Source of the DNA: Clostridium sp. CAG:253
GTDB lineage: Bacteria; Bacillota; Clostridia; Lachnospirales; Lachnospiraceae
DNA: 29,998 bases
NCBI GenBank assembly: GCA_000436755.1
Contig: FR887348.1
Location: forward strand, 16,749 to 46,746
Direction: 5' to 3'
A program made the position numbers and the translations under genes. The notes below the pieces were generated by a model. The model searched no databases. It saw only the letters and a list, made by a program, of their open reading frames with translations, and was not told the origin of the DNA. Shown here piece by piece: positions 25,914 to 29,998 of this stretch. Numbering within the stretch: the first letter of the stretch is position 1; each line of letters begins with the position of its first letter.

Positions 25914-26123
25914 TGAGACAAAATTCAAAGACGAAGATTGTTTTTTGAAAGTCTTACAATTACATAGCTCTTTTAGAGAGTGCACGAGTGGCTCAGTGGT
26001 GGAGTATCGCCTTGCCAAGGCGAGGGTCGCGGGTTCGAATCCCGTCTCGTGCTTGAGACGAAATTCAAAGACGCAGGTTAGTTTTTGAGAGTCTTACAAT
26101 TACATATAACTCTTTTAGAGAAT
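25914..26123 (+). repeat. Two near-identical spacers of the tRNA-Gly tandem array
   Basis: The spacers 25914-25981 and 26054-26123 share long identical blocks (AAATTCAAAGACG, AGTCTTACAATTACATA, CTCTTTTAGAGA) with a few substitutions and a 2-base length change. With the tRNA they form a repeated unit of about 140 bases. Confidence 0.9.
25982..26053 (+). tRNA. tRNA-Gly (GCC), copy 2
   Basis: Identical in all 72 bases to copy 1, offset by 140 bases. The 68-base spacer before it closely resembles the spacer after it and holds a CTCTTTTAGAG hairpin just upstream of the tRNA. It has no promoter of its own, so it is co-transcribed. Confidence 0.97.
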
Positions 26124-26195
26124 GCACGAGTGGCTCAGTGGTGGAGTATCGCCTTGCCAAGGCGAGGGTCGCGGGTTCGAATCCCGTCTCGTGCT
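26124..26195 (+). tRNA. tRNA-Gly (GCC), copy 3
   Basis: Identical to copies 1 and 2, offset 142 bases from copy 2. The sequence after the discriminator base diverges from that after the other copies (TTTTG in place of TGAGAC) and leads straight into a terminator, marking the end of the tandem array. Confidence 0.97.
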
Positions 26196-26208
26196 TTTGT
26201 TTTTTATA

Positions 26209-26238
26209 GGGCGAAACAATTAGGTTTTGCCCTTTTTT
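26209..26238 (+). terminator. Terminator of the tRNA-Gly cluster
   Basis: GGGCGAAAC (26209-26217) pairs with GTTTTGCCC (26224-26232) with one G-T pair, followed by six T. Confidence 0.9.
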
Positions 26239-26306
26239 CAAAATCAGATTTTTTATGTTATATTGTTTATGCAGATTTTGTATTTGTACATGAAATGGAG
26301 GTTCAA

Positions 26307-26504
26307 ATGGTTGTAACAGAATATTCACTTATAGGTGCTTTGTTAAGATTTTATCCTGACACTATTGAGGATTTTAAAGAAGTCGGAATGAATTGTGTGG
26401 GATGTCCTTCATCGGCAAAGGAGACAATAGGACAGGCATGCAATGTTCATTCGGTAGATGTAAATGAACTTATAAAAAAACTGGATAAACGAATAAACGG
26501 ATAG
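26307..26504 (+). CDS. DUF1858 domain protein (CxxC redox-type)
   Basis: A 65-residue protein starting at ATG 26307 with GGAGG at 26297-26301; longer readings in this frame run back through the tRNA and are not real. The DUF1858 pattern is complete: an N-terminal VTEYSLIGALLRFYPDTIED, then GMNCVGCPSS with Cys30 and Cys33, and a C-terminal VDVNELIKKLDK. This domain is found alone or fused to hybrid-cluster and other redox proteins and is described as a disulfide-type redox module. The partner is not known. An A/T-rich stretch after the tRNA terminator may hold its promoter, but I see no clear match. A 562-residue membrane protein follows after 43 bases. Confidence 0.85.
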   Translation: MVVTEYSLIGALLRFYPDTIEDFKEVGMNCVGCPSSAKETIGQACNVHSVDVNELIKKLDKRING

Positions 26505-26547
26505 TTTTTTGTAAATGCTTTTTATGAACCTGTATGGGAGGAAGATT

Positions 26548-28236
26548 ATGGGAAAAAAGAAAAATAAGAAGAAAAAAGAGAGGGAGAACATCAATGTGAA
26601 AACAAAAGTTTATGTGATATTTACAATTTTGCTTATTGCATTGATAGGAGTATATTATTATACTTTTCATCCTGCGATAAATATTCATCTTGAGCCATTT
26701 TGGGGTGCGGTTATAGTGGTATTTATTGGTTTTGGCTGTATATTTGCACTAAATCAGATAAAGGATGCATGGTTTTCCAATGTATCAGAAGTGTTTAGGG
26801 AAAAAAAGCTGTCGTTTATAACAAAATTTTTCTTTGTGCTTGCACTTTTATCTGTTTTTGTTTTTGCGATTGGTTCAATTGCCGGGCTGAAAGTTTTCAG
26901 GGCGAAAACATATTCGCAGATGCTCAAAGTTAAGACGTATGATTTTGCAAAGGATATAGACGAAACTGAGCAGATAACAGATATAGCTCTTATGGATACG
27001 GCAAGTGCCAAAATATTTGGAAACAGAAAAATAGGTTCACTGTCGGATGTGGTAAGCCAGTATGAGGTTGAGGATGCATATACGCAGATTAGTGTGGATA
27101 AACAGCCATTTAAGGTATCGGCACTTAAATATGCAAGTTTCTTTAAATGGTGGAACAACAAAGATAAAGGAATACCGGGTTATGTCAAGATAAATCCCGT
27201 AAATTCCAATGCAGAATATGTAGAGCTTGACAAAGGGATGAAATATGTTCCGTCGGCATATTTTAATTATAATCTTGAAAGACATGTACAGCTTAAATAT
27301 CCATCTAAGATAATAAACGGATATAATTTTGAGGTTGATGACAATGGAAAACCGTATTATGTATGCCCGACAGTCACAGCTAAGGTAGGTCTTTTCGGAG
27401 GTGTTGATGTAAACGGAGTTATAATATGTGACCCTGCAAGCGGTGACTGTGATTACTATAGGATTAACAATATTCCAAGCTGGGTTGACAATGTCTACAA
27501 TGGTCATCTTCTTGAAAAGAAATACAATTGGTATGGATTGCTTTCAGATGGATTTATAAACAGTATAATAGGACAGAAAGGCTGTAAGCAGACAACTGAT
27601 GATTTTGGATACAAGATAATTGGTGATGACGTATGGATATATACAGGTGTCACTTCGGTAAACGGTGACCAGTCAAATATCGGTTTTGTTATGATGAACC
27701 AGAGAACATCAGAAGCAAGGTATTACAAAGTATCAGGAGCAGAAGAACACTCTGCCATGGCTGCGGCAGAAGGTGAGGTACAGGAGAAAGGATATAAGGC
27801 TTCTTTCCCAAGTCTGATAAATGTTGCCGGGGTACCGACATATATCATGGTGTTAAAAGATGATGGAGGTCTTGTGAAGATGTATGCGATGGTAAATGTT
27901 TCGCAGTACAATATGGTAGCAACTGCGACTTCACAGTCGGAAGTATTCTCAAATTACAAAAAGATGCTTGCCAAAAGCGGAAAAGGAGAGAATATAGAAC
28001 GTGACTTAAAGACAATAGATATAGAACTTAGAGATATAAGGTTTATAAACACTGATGATGGAACGATGGTTTATCTTGTTTCTGATGACGGGAAAATCTT
28101 TAAGCAGGCATTTGCCGAGAATGAACATCTTGTAGGATTAAAAACCGGGGATAAATTAAGAATTGAGTATGAATCTTCAGGGAATGATGCGGATGATATA
28201 GCATATATGACATCATATGAGTATATTGAAAAGTAA
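26548..28236 (+). CDS. Large membrane protein with extracytoplasmic domain, family not recognised
   Basis: A 562-residue protein starting at ATG 26548 (GGGAGGAAG just upstream); an earlier in-frame start at 26515 has no ribosome site. A very basic start (GKKKNKKKKER) is followed by three membrane helices at about 20-41, 50-70 and 90-115. About 440 soluble residues remain, rich in Tyr, Gly and Asp, with beta-type segments such as GIPGYVKINPVNSNAEYV, GLFGGVDVNGVIICDP, DDVWIYTGVTSVNGDQSN and GFVMMNQRTSEARYYKVSGA. The C-terminus, LKTGDKLRIEYESSG, suggests an OB-like end. It looks like a conserved, intact protein and resembles uncharacterised proteins of other Firmicutes, but I cannot name its family or function. 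Confidence 0.7.
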   Translation: MGKKKNKKKKERENINVKTKVYVIFTILLIALIGVYYYTFHPAINIHLEPFWGAVIVVFIGFGCIFALNQIKDAWFSNVSEVFREKKLSFITKFFFVLALLSVFVFAIGSIAGLKVFRAKTYSQMLKVKTYDFAKDIDETEQITDIALMDTASAKIFGNRKIGSLSDVVSQYEVEDAYTQISVDKQPFKVSALKYASFFKWWNNKDKGIPGYVKINPVNSNAEYVELDKGMKYVPSAYFNYNLERHVQLKYPSKIINGYNFEVDDNGKPYYVCPTVTAKVGLFGGVDVNGVIICDPASGDCDYYRINNIPSWVDNVYNGHLLEKKYNWYGLLSDGFINSIIGQKGCKQTTDDFGYKIIGDDVWIYTGVTSVNGDQSNIGFVMMNQRTSEARYYKVSGAEEHSAMAAAEGEVQEKGYKASFPSLINVAGVPTYIMVLKDDGGLVKMYAMVNVSQYNMVATATSQSEVFSNYKKMLAKSGKGENIERDLKTIDIELRDIRFINTDDGTMVYLVSDDGKIFKQAFAENEHLVGLKTGDKLRIEYESSGNDADDIAYMTSYEYIEK

Positions 28237-28337
28237 ATGAATACAATTGATTATTGATTGAAGGTATGCATCTATGTATTGTATATTCTGAAAATATATT
28301 GAAATGCTGTTTGGCAGTTGTTTATGACAATACAGGC

Positions 28338-28377
28338 ATGAACAATGACAGTTTATATTTATTTAATAATTGTTCAT
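28338..28377. repeat. Inverted repeat in the gap before the zinc-ribbon gene
   Basis: ATGAACAAT (28338-28346) and ATTGTTCAT (28369-28377) are perfect reverse complements 22 bases apart. No T-run follows. The gap 28237-28460 is A/T-rich and holds no gene. The repeat could be an operator for the downstream gene. Confidence 0.45.
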
Positions 28378-28460
28378 AATTAGACACATTGTATTTTGCT
28401 CATAATGCGATAATATATTTATTATATAATAAACATATCGTTTTGAAAGGGCTTGATATT

Positions 28461-28868
28461 ATGAGAGAAAAAATTGCCAGATTTATGCAGGGTAGATATG
28501 GAGTAGATCAGTTTAGTAACTTTCTGGTAATGTTTGCAGTAGTGCTTATGGTTTTAGAGATGATTATAAGAATACCGATATTTCATTTTATCTGCAATAT
28601 CGTTACATTGCTTGCCATAGTGTATGCATATGTGAGAATTTTGTCAAAAAATCATAGTAAACGGTATGCTGAAAATGAAAAGTTTATGAGATTCTATGGT
28701 CAATTTAAAAGCAGTATTGCCAGAAAAAAAGCCAATATGGTACAGCGAAGGACACATCGCATATATAAATGTCCTAATTGCAAACAAAGTATAAGGGTGC
28801 CAAAAGGAAAGGGCAGGATTGCGATTACATGTCCAAGGTGCAAAACTGAATTTATAAAAAGGAGCTGA
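28461..28868 (+). CDS. Small membrane protein with C-terminal zinc ribbon
   Basis: A 135-residue protein starting at ATG 28461 with AAAGGG at 28446-28451; an in-frame TTG at 28389 lies in A/T-rich non-coding sequence and is not preferred. Two membrane helices (about 19-36 and 42-60) are followed by a basic helix and a zinc ribbon: CPNC at 104-107 and CPRC at 124-127, ending five or so residues later. The ribbon would face the cytoplasm if the loop between helices is outside. The next gene follows after five bases, so they form one unit with the DUF5685 and DnaJ-like genes. Function unknown; a chaperone-linked or regulatory role is only a guess from context. Confidence 0.75.
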   Translation: MREKIARFMQGRYGVDQFSNFLVMFAVVLMVLEMIIRIPIFHFICNIVTLLAIVYAYVRILSKNHSKRYAENEKFMRFYGQFKSSIARKKANMVQRRTHRIYKCPNCKQSIRVPKGKGRIAITCPRCKTEFIKRS

Positions 28869-28873
28869 TATAC

Positions 28874-29746
28874 TTGTTTGGCTATATCATTCCAAATTAT
28901 GATGAATTGAAAATAAAAGATTTCAAGACATATCATGCTTACTATTGCGGTTTATGCAGAAGTTTAAGAGAACAGTCGGGAGTGAGCAGTCAGATATCGT
29001 TGACATACGATATGACATTTTTGGGACTTTTGTTGTCTTCACTATATGAAGATGGAAATGTATCGACAGCAGAGTGCAGATGTATTGCACATCCCGGAAA
29101 TAAACATCTGTATGTCAAATCTAACTGCTTGAATTATGCAGCTGATATGAATATTGTAATGACATATTATAAATGTGTGGACGACTGGAACGACGAGAAA
29201 AAAATATTAAAAGTTTTTTATGGTCATTTGTTAAAGAAAAAGGAAAAAAGATTATTTCCTTATTATGAAGAAAAGATTAAAATAATAACAGAAAATCTCG
29301 CTAATCTTTATATGGCAGAAAAACAGGACTGCAAAGATCTTGATGAAGTGTCAGGGTATTTTGGCAGGATATGTGAGGCGATATTTGTTTATAAGAAAGA
29401 TGAATGGTCTGATTTTCTTGCAAAGATAGGTTTTTATCTCGGAAAATTCATATATCTGCTTGACGCATACGAGGATTTGGAAGAAGATAAGAAAAAAAAG
29501 TGTTTCAATCCTTTGGTGGGAATACAGGCTCAGAAAAAAGAAAAGTTTGATGAGTTTGTACATCAGATTCTTTTAATGATGATGTCAAATGTCGGACGGG
29601 CATTTGAGAGACTCCCAATAGTTACAAATGCATCTATTCTGAAAAACATAATTTATTCAGGAGTATGGCAGAAATACAATAAGATTGTAAATAAAATAGA
29701 CGAAGATAATCTTAAAAAGAATAATCCGGATTGGAGGAAAGTATGA
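28874..29746 (+). CDS. DUF5685 family protein
   Basis: A 290-residue, mostly helical protein with a TTG start and AAGGAG at 28859-28864. The opening [20 protein letters not shown] followed by YYCGLCRSL (Cys25, Cys28), [14 protein letters not shown] (43-56) and CRC (68-70) is typical of DUF5685 proteins of Clostridia. Two acidic motifs stand out: [13 protein letters not shown] (98-110) and [20 protein letters not shown] (190-209) followed by NPL. The second resembles the second Asp-rich motif of squalene/phytoene synthases. The activity is unknown. The stop overlaps the start of the DnaJ-like gene (ATGA), so the two are translationally coupled. Confidence 0.8.
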   Translation: MFGYIIPNYDELKIKDFKTYHAYYCGLCRSLREQSGVSSQISLTYDMTFLGLLLSSLYEDGNVSTAECRCIAHPGNKHLYVKSNCLNYAADMNIVMTYYKCVDDWNDEKKILKVFYGHLLKKKEKRLFPYYEEKIKIITENLANLYMAEKQDCKDLDEVSGYFGRICEAIFVYKKDEWSDFLAKIGFYLGKFIYLLDAYEDLEEDKKKKCFNPLVGIQAQKKEKFDEFVHQILLMMMSNVGRAFERLPIVTNASILKNIIYSGVWQKYNKIVNKIDEDNLKKNNPDWRKV

Positions 29747-29998
29747 TAGATCCTTATAAGGTGTTGGGAGTTACGCGCTCAGCTTCCCAGGAGGAAATAA
29801 AAAAATCATATAGAAATTTGAGCAGAAAATATCATCCTGATGCAAACATCAATAATCCGGACAAGGAAGAGGCAGAGGAAAAGTTTAAAGAGATACAGCA
29901 GGCATATCATCAGATTATGGATGAACGTGAAAATGGCGGATATGGTTACGGTGAGGGTGGCTATTATGGCGGCGGAGCCGGTGGATTTGGAAGTGCTT
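29743..29998 (+). CDS. DnaJ-like J-domain protein, N-terminal part (cut by window end)
   Basis: The first 85 residues of a J-domain protein. The J domain is complete: [20 protein letters not shown], the HPD tripeptide at 31-33, and an [18 protein letters not shown] helix. J domains stimulate DnaK ATPase activity. A Gly/Tyr-rich stretch begins at about residue 65, like the G/F linker of DnaJ. The gene is not the housekeeping dnaJ by context (no grpE or dnaK nearby), so it is probably a specialised co-chaperone working with the DUF5685 protein upstream. The rest lies outside the window. Start ATG 29743 overlaps the previous stop, with GGAGGAAAG before it. Confidence 0.92.
   Translation, partial: MIDPYKVLGVTRSASQEEIKKSYRNLSRKYHPDANINNPDKEEAEEKFKEIQQAYHQIMDERENGGYGYGEGGYYGGGAGGFGSA

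Noticed and set aside
25842..26195. tRNA array as an integration site for a mobile element
   Set aside because: No integrase, no direct repeat of a tRNA 3' end outside the array and no foreign-looking genes on either side.
25840..26328. Open frames on both strands spanning the tRNA-Gly array
   Set aside because: They arise from the repeated tRNA sequence and spacers, have no ribosome sites and coincide exactly with tRNA genes.
28398..28430. TATAAT (28425-28430) upstream of the zinc-ribbon gene as a promoter
   Set aside because: No acceptable -35 lies 16-18 bases upstream; the region is simply very A/T-rich.

Overview
This window is chromosomal DNA from a low-G+C, endospore-forming Firmicute, most likely a gut-type member of the Lachnospiraceae (class Clostridia). 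The reasons are the A/T-rich codon use, strong AGGAGG-type ribosome sites, the sporulation genes yqfC, yqfD and a SpoVB-like flippase, the Clostridia/Bacilli gene orders rplU-prp-rpmA-obg, scpA-scpB and yqfC-yqfD-phoH-(HD)-ybeY, the L27 N-terminal extension with its Prp protease, and a DUF5685-DnaJ pair. The species cannot be named from sequence alone. Almost every gene is on the + strand. The exceptions are a DUF1836 regulator and one tRNA-Leu.

Layout. (1) 1-3202: the tail of an ABC-2-type permease, a gap with a perfect palindrome, a histidine kinase, a Y-family polymerase and a YolD-like small protein. (2) 3239-5008: an ApbE-type flavin transferase lipoprotein and a TraX-family membrane protein. 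(3) 5071-7569: promoter and structured leader, then rplU, prp, rpmA, a terminator and obgE. (4) 7606-9645: an S2P-like membrane protein that has lost a zinc ligand, then scpA and scpB; a terminator shared with the convergent DUF1836 gene follows. (5) 10465-16449: yqfC, yqfD, phoH, a shortened PgpH-like HD protein, ybeY and a SpoVB/MurJ-type flippase. (6) 16476-20399: a SWIM/SNF2 helicase, rplS with its own promoter and leader, two strong hairpin terminators and a tRNA-Leu(CAG) on the minus strand. (7) 20615-26238: a membrane-anchored SurA/PrsA-like protein with a serine tail, full-length single-chain purL, and three tandem identical tRNA-Gly(GCC) genes between a good promoter and a terminator. 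(8) 26307-29998: a DUF1858 protein, a large unrecognised membrane protein, a zinc-ribbon membrane protein, a DUF5685 protein and the start of a DnaJ-like gene.

How the genes fit together. Most of the window is housekeeping: translation and ribosome maturation (L21, L27, Prp, Obg, YbeY, L19, tRNAs), chromosome condensation (ScpAB), purine synthesis (PurL) and envelope/sporulation functions. I see no mobile element, CRISPR array, phage or defence island, and no clear new multi-gene system. The best leads are two proteins at conserved loci that look catalytically degraded (a PgpH-like HD phosphodiesterase and an S2P-like protease), acidic motifs in the DUF5685 protein that recall squalene/phytoene synthases, and the recent-looking amplification of a tRNA-Gly unit.
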